From NCBI GenBank assembly GCA_000708835.1, contig DF236955.1, forward strand, positions 310,001 through 374,000: 64,000 bases of DNA, written 5' to 3'. The stretch comes from Klebsormidium nitens (lineage: Eukaryota > Streptophyta > Klebsormidiophyceae > Klebsormidiales > Klebsormidiaceae). The position numbers and the translations under genes were made by a program. The notes beneath the pieces were generated by a model, which worked only from the letters and a program-made list of their open reading frames with translations, ran no database searches and had not been told where the DNA came from. This document shows, piece by piece, positions 23,690-36,128 of this stretch. Numbering within the stretch: position 1 is the stretch's first letter; each line of letters opens with the position of its first letter.

Positions 23690-25140
23690 ATAGTGTTTCA
23701 AGAAGACAGTGCGAAGATTATGTACTCACCTTTCACCACCCGACACCAGCGGGCCAAAGCTGCACTGAATGATTTTTGAACGTAGTCGATGAGAGGGTGG
23801 TCGCTCGTATCAAGGCGCACTTGTTGGGATGATTAAGGCGTCGGAGCTAACTCCGCTTATACATATAGTCCACTGAAGCTTGATTTCAAGAAAGCGTTTC
23901 GCCGTTGGACCAACCGCTCAAAGTATAGCTTCTCGATCCAATAATATGTTACATGATTGCACACGAATTTCGAGAGCACATTTCGGAAGACCAGGCTCTC
24001 AATGAAAGGCCCTCTTGGGAAAAAAGAAGAAACGGCAACTCGTGAGTTTGCGCTTTAAAGTCGTGAGGACTTGGCAATACAAGATTTGATGGTGATATCC
24101 GGCATGCAAAGCCTGTCAATTATACGTGCATATAATCGATGGATCGCCGCGGGCTGGACTGCCTCTTCAGTTGGACGATATGAAGTTTTTGAGCATGTTT
24201 ACGACCATACATGCATGGCCTCTGAATATTGAAAGTGCCGATGCATATACTTGCCTGCACGACTCTGACCATGATCAGAGATATGTTGAAAACGCAAGCT
24301 GGCAGTTCATGTGTGCAGCTAGCCGCCCTGGCGCCACCATTTTCCATAGGACGCAATGCCAGAGGCCCATGTGCGGTAGATTCGATTCGGTCATGCAAAC
24401 ATCCAGTGTCGACTTTTCTGAATACGACCTTCAATCATATAGTACACCTTAGTGCGGATTGCGGGCCGATGCATGCAACTTATGCTGTACTGCGAAGAGT
24501 TTTCTGGAGGGCCACATACTCCAATTAAAGAAGACCGTCTCAACAAAGCGACTCGCGTGAGTTGAACGATGCCAGCCTTTACCTTCTCGAACAAGGAAAG
24601 GAAATATCTACCCTACTCCAACCCTAGCTGCACGCTAGAAAGGAAGCCATCCTATTCTATGGTGCGGGGCTTGGTAACTGATGTCCTGTTTCTGCAGTCT
24701 AGAGAGTTTACCTCGGGTGCTCATCGGGTTAGAAGCAGAAAGCAAGAGCGTTCTGCCTATTCTCTACCAATACCTAGTCAACGCAAGGCGGTCTTCGCGC
24801 TCGTTAACTCATATAGTGCAAGGTCCCATGTTACTGATCAAGTTAGGGAACTGAATTCGCCTGAAACGAACATGGAGCACGCAGTTAGTCGACGTTATCT
24901 GATCCAGTCGAATCAAGTGATGTCGCTAGCTAGGCTTGTGGCCGGAATACGTTCATTAACAAAGCCAGGGTTGAACGAGATAGGCGGGGGTGTAGGTCCT
25001 GAGGTTATAATGCCAGCCTCGCCTTTTTTAATTGTCATCTTCGAACAGCTCTGTGTGCCTCGGTTGCATTGAATTCAAGACCAGACTAATTGCCTACACG
25101 GAAACGTAGGGATTGAAGTGCGAGGAAGCGGAGGCAAGGC
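23690..25140. other. Convergent intergenic region, no gene seen
   Basis: About 1.45 kb between the stop of TMEM144-like copy D (+) and the stop of the disordered-protein gene (-). A 167-codon open frame at 24569-25072 (+) has no domain, no biased composition typical of the neighbouring exons and no homology I recognise, so I do not call it a gene. Confidence 0.5.
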
Positions 25141-28100
25141 TCACCGTTGCTTCATTTCCTGCTTGGCAATGACCCTCTCAACTCGGATCTCAAAGGGCGT
25201 GCTGTGAACCCTCACTTTCTGGTCCTGATACAAGCAGCACAGGAGAGAGTCCATGAGATAAAGTGGTAGACGTTTTAAAAACGCTGAAGTGTGTACTGCC
25301 AGAAGACGCCGCGAGTTGTCTATTCAACAGATACAACTTGCTCAAAGCTTTTCAGATTCAGACAAGCCGCCCATGGCTCCCCTCCGAAGTGCTGAAGTCA
25401 GTGCCGATCTCCCCATAGCGCGGCTGCTAAACACCTTCTGGCCCGATCTTATACTCGAATCCCAACTCCTCTTTACCGGTAGAAGCAGTCCGCATCCGAG
25501 CAGCAGCGCTGTCCGTGAGCCTGCGAAGAAGCCAGCGCCCTTCCTCACCTCCTTGTACTTGTCCGTCCGGTTCGGAATGCCCCGTCCGTCGTTCGCAAGC
25601 ACCGGCGTCGGTGTCCCCGGGTCCTCGAATCCCCCGGGCACCTCCACCGTGTTCTCCTGCACCTCCCACATCCCGGTCCCCCCCCCACCTTCCTCCCCGG
25701 AGCTGCCCCCCCGAGAGAGGTTCCTCGCGCGGGACCGCGCCAGCCGCCGCATGACGTCATCCTCGTCGCTCGGGCGCGGGTCCGCATTCTCCTTGAACTC
25801 CGGGAGCGCGGAGAAGGCGTCCAGCTCGCCGTTGCTGCCGTGCGAGTGCCGCCGCCGGTGCTTCGGCTTGCTCGGGGGCCCCACCGGGGGCTCGACAGCG
25901 CTCTGGCTCGACGAGCTGGGCCGCGCCCGGTGGGCGTCGTCCCGGGGGATCCCCCTGAGCTGGCCCACTTCCTGAAGATTGGCCCATGCACGCGCGCCCG
26001 GGGGGGTTTCCGGGGAGTTCTCTGCGGCGTCATTGGTGACTTTCCGCGGCTGCTCGGACGTCCGGTGCAGCTCGTCCGACGAGTCCTTGGGCAGCCTCTC
26101 CCGCGTCCGGAAGGGTGACGGGACAGCGTCCGTCTCCAGTTGCTCCGATTTGGGCCGGCGGTGGTCCACTTTCAGGTGCGGAGCGAGTGGAATTCGACTG
26201 AGGCCGCCACCCGGGTGGTTGCTACCGGTCGCAGGGGTGGGTCTCGGGGGAAGGCCGCTGTGAGCGGCGGCTTGGGGCGCCGTTCTTGGCGCAGATTTAG
26301 GGTTTGGAGCGTCGAAGGAACGGCTTCGAGCGACCTTTGGCTCCGGTACCGGCGGCTTGCGGGACTCGACCTCGGAAGAGGTGCGGGCGAGTACACGGGT
26401 CACCTGCACGAAGGAGGAGGAAATGGCATCAAAGGCGGTTCACCTCTTGTATGACCATGCCAAGAACAGCAAGCAAACCGTGAAAGTCTCTGATCAATAA
26501 GCGGACGAGCCAAGCTCGCGCCAACCGTTGGAGGTTCTCCTTCATTGTCGTGCTTTGGAGCCGAAGCTCAGATTCCCTCCGTCATCGGTGTTTGATCCTG
26601 AAGACGTGGTGGTGACAAGAATGATACGGGAGTCCTGCTTGGTCAAACACCTCTGAATCGCTGCCTGTGATCCTGAGGCAGGCTAATCGGAGACTTCGCA
26701 ACCATACCCTTCAACCTCCAAAGTCCCAAGAAGATGCTCACCTGTGCTCCTGCGCCGGTCCTATGGTGCTGAGGCTGATCCACCGTCACCCCTGCGCTAC
26801 CGGGACCCCTTTGCACTGACGCCTGACTCGACGTCAGCCCGATCCTGAACGGGTTGTCCACCTGAACCGACTCGCTGCCGGCCGAGCTGGCCGCCGACGC
26901 CGTCGTGCGTGCAGACACCGCGCGCCGCGGGACCGGGGCCTCAATCGCCGGCTGCCTCTGGCCTGCCACGTGGCTGGTCGGGAGTGGTCGTTGCACGGTC
27001 GGAGTCTCCGGCTGATGCTGCAATGCGTCTTGGCCCTTGCCAGAGTGCCTGCGCAGGGGGCTGAGGGAGGGGACAGCTGGCACCTCAGCTTCGACAGCTG
27101 GCGGCAAGAGTTGCGGGGATTGACTTGGCGCGTGCTCGTTTGCACCGGATCTCCAGGGTCGGAGCTTTGTTGGGGAGGCGAGGACCCTTTCCGGCGGATC
27201 GTGTTGGGCTTCTCTGCTCGAGATTCGGGGGGGCATCTCCTCAGGAGCTTCCGGGCTGTGCAAAAGGGCCCCTGTAGTGAGCTGCCGGGCCCGCTCCAGC
27301 AGTTCCTCGGCCTTCGTCTCCGGCTCCCACAGGGCCTTCCGCGCCCTGGCTTCGGCCCCTACTCGTCCAGACGCTCCACCGAGGGCCCTGTCTTTAGGGG
27401 ACCCCCACCCCGGGGCGCCCACCATAACCCCTTTGAGAGCGAGCCGCTCGCGGGTGTTGAGAAGCTGGGAGGGGGACGAGACTCGAGGGCTGCGTTCGGG
27501 ATGCTCGATCGTGGTTAACGGATTGCTCGGCGACTCAGCCCCAGTCAACTGTACAGGCTCTCTTCGTTCGTTTTCTTCCTGGCCCATGCTATCGTCGGAC
27601 TGCAAGGCGGGGGCTTGAGGCGGGGAGGGGATCGGTGACTTATGGGCCCGCTTGGTTCTGCTAGGCCTTTTCCCCGGGCTGTCTAGCTTGGCTGGCGAGG
27701 CGAGCTTCTGAATCGCAGCATCCGCTAACGAAGGAGGACCTGCACGAGTTCTTGCTCAGGTCAGAGATCTGGTCCCGCTTGGGAAGGAGTCTTGGGCTGT
27801 TAGAAGTACCAAGAGTGATATTAGGAAACAGAAAAAGGGTTGTCCTTCATCATATAAGAGGAAGATAAGGTTTCTACTTCAGGTCCGGCTGAATGCTTCA
27901 ATAAGCCAACACCAGCGCCTGTGACGAGACTGAGACAACCCTTCAGCGTGATGTCCACCTTGCATATGCATCCGCAAATTAAGCGTCTCTGCAGACAATG
28001 AGTTTGACTGCAGTGAACCCACTCTCAGTCACAGACCCAGCATTGAGGAAGAAGCAGCCACGTCTCCGCTTTTGATAATCTTGCAGGAGGGAACAAACGC

Positions 28101-31100
28101 AGAAGCTTTTCCAGATCCTTACCCCGCTTCCCAAAGCTGAAGGAGTCGCTTGGTTCTTCCTCAGCGACAGAATCCACCAGACTGCTCGCTCTGTAGCTTC
28201 CCTTCCTGAGGGGTTTGTTTGTGGCCTCTGATTGGAGGTGGTCAGCCCGGCCCCTGCACTCGGAAAGAGGACCTAAGCATCATGCCTTACTCAAAGCGTA
28301 CCTCATGCCAGCCAAGAGTCGATAAGCTTTCTCCAGTCAATTGTGAACGACTGTTATCATCATGACCTAAATTGCAAAAGCTGGGAGTCGAGAAACAAGA
28401 GAACCTTTCCAACCGCTGATTGCATCTCATACGTGCAAAGGATGATCAGCATGGTCACTTCGATCTGAAAAAGCTCTGAGGAAACAGCGACTGCTCGTTC
28501 TAGCAGAAGTCTTCTATCAAAAAGCTCAGCGGCTGTCCTTACAATGTCTGAGTAAAATTGTCTCGATTGGAAAGTCGCGCTTTCAGTTAAAAAACGATTG
28601 CCCCGCCGTTTTGAAAGAATGAAGCATACAAGTTTGCTAACTCCTCTTACCTTCCTGCCCTTGTGTCTGGAAGCCAGCCCCCAAATGACATGTCAGAATC
28701 AGATTCCGCTCGGTTGGAATCCACCCTCGTCTGGTTTCCTTTCCGTTGGCCCGCCCCGGGGCCCCGCCATTCAAGAACCCCCTCTCTATGCCCATCTCCG
28801 AGCACGGAACCACCAGCCCACTCAGCTGCAGCGTCATCTTCATCCCAAGCGGGGGCTAATTGGCTCAAGTGAGACTCTGCCAGGGGCTGCCGAACAACAT
28901 CTTTCGTAGGGGACCGCCCAGCTGCCTCCGCCGCCTGATTGGCCTGCCGCCTCGCCAGTCGCGCCTTTGCACGATCCTGCCTCGACTGCCGCCGCAACGC
29001 CTCCCGCCGTGCGGCCGCTTCCGCGTCTGCCTCCTCTAGTTGCGCTGCCGATCCAACTGGACCAGCTTCCTTTTCACCTAGTTTTGCGTTGCTTGCTGCA
29101 TTCAGGTGTTCTGTGGCCCCTTCCGCGATATCTGCGCCCGTCAAAGAGCTCTTCCCGGCCCCGCTTGAGTCCATCCTGTGACTGTGTTCTTGCGGGGAGC
29201 GTTCACCGGACGGCCCGTGGCTCTTCCTCCGCGCAATAAGCACCCCGCTGGGCGGCCCAAGTGGCGGTGCAGTTCTGCGGGCTCGTCGATCATTCTCCAA
29301 AGAACCTTCCGCCCCCGAGCTCCTGTAGTCCCTCTCCGAGCTGCTTTCTGGTTCTCCGCTCCCATCATCAGCCGACTCCCCTCCTTCCTTGCTACCCCTC
29401 TGCAACGGCTCATTCTCCGAAGGTTTGCTGTTCTGCTGGGATGGTGGAGCCTGTTCCCGGGGTGGGCTCGACACAATGGGAGAGCCTAACTCCACCATGT
29501 CTTGCGCGTCCAGACTGAGTCCCAGCAGGCCACTTCCCTTGCTTGGGGGCTGCTTCGCTTCAGTCCGCTCGCCATCCCTTTCTGCGACCCCTTTTCCCGT
29601 CAGCCGGCTCATTTGCTCTGGAGAACCGTTTGCACCGACCACCGACTCGCAGGTGTCTTGCTGCGCTGACCTCTGTGTTGCGAGGACAGACGAGAGCGGG
29701 CCTTGCTCGGGACCAGGGGGAAGGGGTGTCCCAGTCAGCACGGCATCCGGCGACGCCTCTCTGACACCACTGTTGCTGACTCTGAGTTTCTCCACCTGCA
29801 ATGAAAACAATAAGAGACGGTCAGACTGTTAAAAGAGACTCGAGGTCAAATCCTCTCGGCAGTCTGAAGGTCCACCTGCTTCTAGGTCCTGCAAAAAGAA
29901 CGTCAACCCCTGCTATACTTAAGATTCGACTTTCTGTGGAATGAAAGGAAGAGTTTGACAAGAAGCGTGGCTCTCGTGTTTGAGTATACATAGGTCTTGA
30001 GAAGTCGCAACGAGGGTTTCCTTTTTCCTTTAGTGTGGACAAGATTAAACAGCAGTTAGTTGGTGGCAAATTACGCCCTTCAATGTCCTAACATGAAGGC
30101 TTCAACAATGCCTTGAAAACCCATCTCTATCAACTTAGCATCGGGCCTGCTTCAATGACGTGACCAAGCAGCGAGAAAGTTTGGTAGGCAAAAACTTGGC
30201 CCGAGTCCGGAGATATATCTCGGCCCTGGACGCACCATGAGCTTGAGCCTGTTTGCCTCCTCCTTCTCGTGCATCAGCCGCTGCCTCAGGTCCGACACCT
30301 CCCCATTCAGCTCCTCCACCTGCTCCCAACTGGGGCCATTCTCTTGCACCGGCGACGGAAGGCCGTCTTCCCAGTCCTTCTTCCCCAGTGCTCGCCTCTC
30401 CTGTTCCAAGTTCACAGGCAGCGTGTTGCTGCTGACCATGCTTCCCATCGTGCTGATAGACGAGCCGCCGGGCCGGATGCCCGCGGTTGTGCCGGAGGAC
30501 GTGCTGTGCTCCACCCATTGCTGGCGGTGCTTGGAGGGGGGCCGCTTGAACGGGCGGAGGCCTGCAGCGAGCATTCCAGTGTGTCAAAGCTGAGTCCCAA
30601 TCTTATTCGCTTCGCACAATTGATGTCAATCATTGCGCAAGGTGACAAGAGGGATCCCTTGCTAACTGGAATGTAGATAAGAAGTTTCACGACAAGCAGT
30701 CCCAAGGAGTTGCAGGAGATATCTGTGGTTGCAGGAGATATCTGTGGTCTAATGCATTGAAGCAAGGCAAGTGCAACCTGTGTGCAAGCATCGTCTTCTT
30801 GAAAAGAAACTTGACTACACCAGTAGCACCAAGATTGGGGGTGATAATCGGGCAAACGACGTACCCTCAGGTTCGGCAGGGTCCTCAGTTGCCACCACCT
30901 TCCTCCGAGTCCTCCGCTTGGTGTCCTGCAAAAGTCATACACATATTTGTCTTAAGCCTTGCAAAAAGACGACCACCGTACAATCACCACATGGTGCTCA
31001 ATCTGGTCCCATCGCCGTGATTGCAAGGCTACTTTGTTGCACTCTGACTTTAAATCCAAACGGTAAAACCCTTTGGCAGGGAATCTCAACCTGGTCCAGT

Positions 31101-31190
31101 GGTCAGTGGACATACCTGCTTTGGGGGAGACTTGGGTTCCACCCTCTCTGGCTCGGGGCCAGAGCCCAGACATGAGAAAAGGTTGCCCAT
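25141..31190 (-). CDS. Large disordered protein with predicted N-myristoylation/palmitoylation site
   Basis: Eight exons join cleanly in phase: 31190-31116, 30925-30865, 30561-30236, 29795-28651, 28253-28123, 27739-26742, 26403-25549 and 25224-25141 (stop TGA), giving ~1224 residues. The N-terminus MGNLFSCLGSG has Gly2, Ser6 and Cys7, the pattern of dual N-myristoylation plus palmitoylation, so membrane attachment is inferred. A basic patch follows (DTKRRTRRKVV). Exon 3 holds a short amphipathic coiled coil (WEQVEELNGEVSDLRQRLMH). Exon 4 has an Ala/Arg-rich helix (EEADAEAAARREALRRQSRQ). The bulk is Ser/Pro/Glu-rich and disordered. The protein ends in an ordered-looking segment (QKVRVHSTPFEIRVERV). 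I do not recognise the family. A membrane-anchored scaffold is the simplest guess. Splitting into two genes is the alternative, but the continuous phase agreement over seven introns argues for one. Confidence 0.65.
30710..30747. repeat. Exact 19-bp tandem duplication
   Basis: The unit TTGCAGGAGATATCTGTGG occurs twice back to back in intron 2 of the disordered-protein gene, with no mismatch. Confidence 0.9.
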
Positions 31191-31916
31191 GCTACTCTGC
31201 AGACAGCTTTTGACAAGCAGCACAAGGTGAATCTAGGCCTGGACCAATTTCATCTATTTTTGCAACATGGACAAGCCTCAAGATACCCAAAGGAAGGCTT
31301 TGATAACTTCAGGCGTTGCTAGTCCATTGCTAGTCCTTAGGCTTTAGCTAATTTCCAACATCAGGCTAAAATGTTTGACAGGGTCAAGTATCAGGCAGAG
31401 CTTTGGCAACAAGCGATCTCTAGGCATCTCCCCGTCAGGGCCCTCCAATGTCGTTGCACATTTCCCATCAAAACAAGCCCCTCCGACCTTTCTCTTCTTG
31501 CATCTTGCATCCACTCATCCGGAACTCTTGCCAAGGATTGAGTCTGGAACTCTGATGCAATTTTGTCCTATGAACCACAGCTACCCCGCATGCACGCTGA
31601 TTGTACCGTTCGTAGGTCACAGAAAGCCGTTATAACCCATCGAATTCCGGGATCGTACGGCAAGGATGAGAGAAAGTTCATCGACGGTTGTGTTTTGCAC
31701 TGTCAGTGTTCGCCTTGCCGGGGCCGGCTTTGCCCGGTCCAAACCCATTCATGGCAGACATACTTCAGTGTTAAAGTACCTGTAGAACAACGACTGCATA
31801 GGCGCACCTGCAAATGTGACACTAGCTTGGAAACAAAGTCCGGCCAGTTCAAAGATCAGAGTGCCGGGCAAATTTAAAACATTTATATATTTACAAAGTG
31901 CTAACTCACCACACCT
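31191..31916. other. Upstream region of disordered-protein gene and tRNA
   Basis: About 725 bp between the minus-strand start at 31190 and the tRNA. It should contain the promoter of the minus-strand gene. No exon or obvious motif was seen. An AT-rich run (TTTATATATTTAC) lies ~35 bp before the tRNA. Confidence 0.5.
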
Positions 31917-31989
31917 GCCGCAATAGCTCAGCTGGGAGAGCGTAAGACTGAAGATCTTAAGGTCCGGCGTTCGATCCGCCGTTGCGGCA
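31917..31989 (+). tRNA. tRNA-Phe (GAA)
   Basis: A 73-nt cloverleaf reads directly from the sequence. The acceptor stem GCCGCAA pairs with TTGCGGC, plus discriminator A. The D arm is GCTC...GAGC, the anticodon stem TAAGA/TCTTA with loop CTGAAGA (anticodon GAA), the variable loop AGGTC, and the T arm CGGCG-TTCGATC-CGCCG. A-box-like TAGCTCAGCTGG and B-box-like GTTCGATCC promoters are internal. CCA is not encoded and there is no intron. A Pol III terminator (CTTTTT) follows ~6 bp downstream. It is a nuclear-type gene. Confidence 0.97.
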
Positions 31990-31995
31990 GACTTC

Positions 31996-32000
31996 TTTTT
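31996..32000 (+). terminator. Pol III oligo-T terminator of tRNA-Phe
   Basis: A run of five T follows the tRNA 3' end by six bases, the usual RNA polymerase III stop signal. Confidence 0.8.
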
Positions 32001-33051
32001 AGCATTTTTGCTTGTTACGTTCATCCTCTTTGTCCCTGAACTGACTGGATAACTTGGTACTACGATGAAGAGAAATGATAGTAGCGACCAACTTGAATCT
32101 TAGCACATGCTCGAGTGCTGGTCAATGTGAACTGGCGCGCTGCAATGGTGCATGCATCTACAGTAGGCACTACGACTATTCGACCTCACATGAGGCGTGG
32201 CACATTGCAGGTTGCGCGACTGCCTTCTGAACGTTCTCGCACTTATACAGCGTATCAATACAGCTCCTCCAACCGAGCAACCTGCGAGCTTTTCAGTGTC
32301 GACTTTAAAAAGACCTGGCAATCTCAGTAAACAAATTGCGGGCCAAACATGCGGCCTAGCGCTCGAGTGGACGCCGGCCCCTCGCCGCCGGCTGTGCACT
32401 ACAGTAAGTGGCCGCCCTAACAACTGGGCCCGGCACGGCCGTCAATCAGTGCTCTTATATGTTGTTGAAATGTTGAAATGTTGAAACGTTGCAATCATGG
32501 TTATTCGGCATATGCATTGTCTTGGACGCGGTCAATTGGTACTTCCTTCATTTGGTCAAACCCACGCAATCTTCATTGTGATGCTCAGTAGCCTTTGACT
32601 GAAAAACGCATATATCATACACGCCAGCGGATGGCTTTTTGATACCAAATTAGTACCGTACACTTTGGATATGCTAGGATGACACATGAGCACTAGGTCA
32701 AACTGAGGGTCGCATTCAAAAGCTGCGCGCGCCAAAATCAACTTGCTCAACGGCTGTTCAAGTACAGGCTATTTACCAACTCGGAAGAATCTGCCAGCTA
32801 TGGATCCGACCGTCCTAGCACACTTCTTGGAGGACCGTCGACGATCTTTCCATTGAATTAAAGCCTACGTACCTAAAAGACCTGATTACCCATGAAATGT
32901 ATTAGTCTCCTTCAATCTAATAACGATCTACCCATTCCTGCATGCACCTTTCGGCAGATTCTGAAACGAGTAGGACACCTTCTAGGACACCTTCTATCCC
33001 TACCATTCTAGGGGACTCTTGCGAAATCGAGACCGTCTGTGTTGCTATTGA
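32001..33051. other. Intergenic region, no gene seen
   Basis: About 1 kb between tRNA-Phe and the 3' end of the plastid-protein gene (-). A short GTTGAAAT microsatellite lies near 32463-32488. No coding exon was recognised. Confidence 0.55.
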
Positions 33052-35184
33052 CTACTTTCCGAACAATTTGCTCAGGAAGCCTCCCTGTTTCTTGTTTGCT
33101 GCGCATTCAACATGAGCGTACCTACCCCAACTATCCTTCTGCCGTGGGCTCGATGAAGTATCCTTTTTGCAGATATAACACGTCTTATCCACCCACCCGT
33201 CTTCAACATACTGATAGGCAACAAAAGAACAGGCTTGTCAGAAAAACGACATGCCGAGCAGAAATCAACACGGTGTCACAAATATTTGGCCCCCCTCTAG
33301 TGGTGGGACGAAGGAGATCAAAGTCCGCACCTGGTCGGCCGACAAATACGACCCGCTCGGACATGGCGGCCGACATACTCGTATGATCCTCCTTTTCTCA
33401 ACTACTGATACTTATGACTGGAAAACCTACCGCACTGCATAGGGCAGTGAATGGAACCAGGCAAATATATATGTAGCCCTTAAAAGGCTTACTCAGAGAT
33501 ACAAAGACGTTGTTCCATGATATCGCATACCAGTGGTTTAGTATCTGTAGGCCTACTCAGGGCCCTTACAAGAACGAAAAAAAGAGCTTATATTTTACTG
33601 CCCATCAAAAGGCACATGAGTCATCGCATGTACCATCTTTCAAGACCTGCAGCCTCTTACTTCGCACCAAAAACAAACTCCGACAAAGTCTGCGAGTGCA
33701 CTCAAAACATGTGATTGAGGTTTCAAGTGTCACCTACCGCTCCTTTGACGTCCACGGAGTCCTTGAAGAAGTCGCGATAAGTTCCTCCAATCTTCCTCCT
33801 CAGGGCCCCATACTGCAAGATCACCGGAAAAAGTTCAGAACATACTACATATAGTTGAGAAAATAAATGGCCCACTAGAAGAGCAAGACCATGCACACCA
33901 TGCTTGTCAGCCCAGGAAGTATTCTGTCAAGACGACTGAAGTTTCTGCAGCGAGTGATGGAGTGCCAAGTCAGCAGTACATCAAGGTGGTTTACAGCTAT
34001 ATGCTCGAGCCACCGTCAACCACCAACGGCCACTTTCTGCAGAACTTTTTCAACTTTTACTCGGTGGTTGTTGGCATAGTTTTCTGATGTCATATACGAG
34101 TTTGTTTTTGACTTGCCGCGGAGCCTCCAGAAGAAGGCCTCACTTAGTCATGATGGACTGAAATCCCCAATGACCCCACTCACACCCACAGAATGAGAAA
34201 GACGATACTGCCAAATGTGTGTTGCAATAGTTGCATTTGAAACATCTGGACTCCAGTCGAGCTGACTGAACGACATCCTGGGAGCAGAACGACATCCTGG
34301 GAGCACTCAGGACGCTGAACATCACAAACCTTGAGAGAAGAGATAATGGAAACAGCTCACCTGCTCGCGAGACATCCGCTCCCCGCTCCTTACTTGCGCC
34401 CTGGCATCATCAATCAGGTCTCTATCCTTCTCAGATCTCACCTGCAAAGACTTCCGTCTCAAAGTCAGAATTGTTCAATGTGCCCACCAAAGAAACAAAC
34501 ACCCTCAGAGTCTGCTTAGCGCCACTTATCCCGGCCGACAGCCTATCGGACATGCAAAACTGAGCTTGAAGAGCAATGTTAGGCCACCCAGTTTACCAGA
34601 ATGAACTCTTAATGACCAACGTGACTTCTTCAAAAGAACGACCGTACACACATCTCAAGAACTACCATATCAAATACACTGCAAACATACTAACATGCGG
34701 TGCCCAGCAACACATAAAATTCGGAGTGAATACTAGGGGTATCCTTGAATGTGGTGAGGATATCTTTGAGTCTGGTAATTCTACCCGTCAGTTGCAAGCT
34801 CTGAGACAGATTGAAACAAGGGGCACGAGGGTACAAGCAAGAGCCCCTGCGACAGACATAATGTTGACGGAAGGCAGCAAATCTTCCTAATGCTTGACAT
34901 GATAGATCAGATCAAGAGCAACTCACCGCTGCGAAATCCAAAGCCTCTGCAATGCCCGACAAGAAGCCTTGCTTCTGCTCATCCGGCTTGTCGTCCTTCT
35001 TTGCTGCACATACGTGAACACCTTGTCGTGCCCGCCGTGCTTCTGACACATTGAATTTGGTGCATGTTGGTATTCTGCGCCCAGCAAACGCTGATGCTGA
35101 GCTGGAAGTCTGTGCCGCAATATTCCTTGTACAACTCAGGATCTGAAGATCTGCAGCCGCAGCATGGGCTGCAACTTGGGCCAT
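33052..35184 (-). CDS. Small putative plastid-targeted protein with CxxC...HxxC motif
   Basis: Four exons: 35184-34927, 34441-34394, 33812-33738 and 33210-33052 (stop TAG). All joins are phase 0, giving 179 residues. The first ~60 residues are Ala/Ser/Arg-rich and acid-poor (MAQVAAHAAAADLQIL..., ending VHVCAAKKDD), as in a plastid transit peptide. The mature part has GFLSGIAEALDF, the charged helix VRSEKDRDLIDDARAQ, then YGALRRKIGGTYRDFFKDSV. The last exon has YVEDGWVDKTCYICKKD and GRYAHVECAANKK, so two CxxC-type cysteines plus His/Cys could bind a metal, ending GFLSKLFGK. The cysteine motif and spacing look familiar from plant-conserved plastid proteins, but I cannot name the family. The exon-1 ATG is the first Met after an in-frame non-ATG stretch. 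Confidence 0.72.
34268..34305. repeat. Exact 19-bp tandem duplication
   Basis: The unit GAACGACATCCTGGGAGCA is duplicated head to tail without mismatch in intron 2 of the putative plastid-protein gene. Confidence 0.9.
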
Positions 35185-36128
35185 TGCTATCTCCAAAGAC
35201 TAATTCTCTCAGACCGCTACCGATTGTACAGCTCCCCCAGCCTTCGTCGCGACCGAAACTTTGTCCCGATTCTTCTTCCTGTCAATCAATCTGAACTCTT
35301 CAACTCAAATTCAAATGCAAGGCTTCTCTTTGTCCTTTAGTACTTTGTCAGTGAGACATGGGCTGCGAAAAGGACGCTATCTGCCTTCTGAAAGAATGCC
35401 GCAATGCCGCCAACTTCGCCTCCTGCAAGCAGGTCTACAGCGGGGTCTACAGAACCTGGCTCTGACTTTGAGTCTGAGTCTGAGTCTGTTAGCTGCAGAG
35501 GCCCTGCCAAAACTCCTTGCCCACATTAGGCCACGTCCTTCCACGTTAACAACGCGACGCGTGTCTCTCATCGGGCGGGCTAGTAATGGATTGGGCAACT
35601 TTGAACGGCGGAGATCGGAACATAGACCCCTCCGCGCGCTGCACTCCTCCCAGATACGGTTGACATCAATTCGCGGCCTCACGGATGAGACAGTCGGGCG
35701 CCTCCAGGCCGCTCACCCAGCCTCACCCGCCCTCTCCCCATACAGGCTATAGATAGTCCACGCTTCACCAGCGCTGGTGAAAAGCAGCGAGGGGAGAGAG
35801 GCGATTCCAAGGCCGTTTTACTGCACCTGTTGCTATGTTGAATTATTCGCACATGTTTGAGCATGCAAAATGCATTATCTTGGCGCATATATTGTTGGAC
35901 CCATATGCATATGTTCCATTGCAGCGGGCCGATTATGATTGTTGTAAGACATGCTGACGGGCGCGGCATGCCAACCACCTGCTGTACATACGTCATTTGA
36001 GGAACTCACATGAATCATGCATGAATGTAGAATCTCGTCTTCGCGATCATTGTTCAATCCCGGACGAAGGAAGGACTAATTGATCATTCATTGCTGCAGG
36101 TTGAAGAATATTCATGTCTGACTCGCAG
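35185..36128. other. Region between plastid-protein gene and transposase, no certain gene
   Basis: It holds the promoter of the minus-strand plastid-protein gene. A 35-codon frame at 35358-35465 (+, begins MGCEKDAICLLKEC, four Cys) and a 163-codon frame at 35261-35752 (+) are open but unsupported. The 5' end of the transposon and any N-terminal transposase exon should lie here, but I find no CACTA terminus. A GAGTCT microsatellite occurs near 35470-35487. Confidence 0.45.

Noticed and set aside
24569-25072. 167-codon plus-strand frame
   Set aside because: No motif, no homology I recognise and no splice or promoter context. It lies in AT-rich intergenic DNA.
35358-35465. 35-codon Cys-containing frame MGCEKDAICLLKEC
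   Set aside because: Cysteine spacing does not fit the CHCH families I know, and no partner exon was found.
35261-35752. 163-codon frame containing IRLTSIRGLTDET and RLQAAHPASPAL
   Set aside because: I considered it as a remnant of the missing phosphodiesterase N-terminal exon, but the match to a VDGLH-type motif is too weak and the preceding residues are low-complexity.
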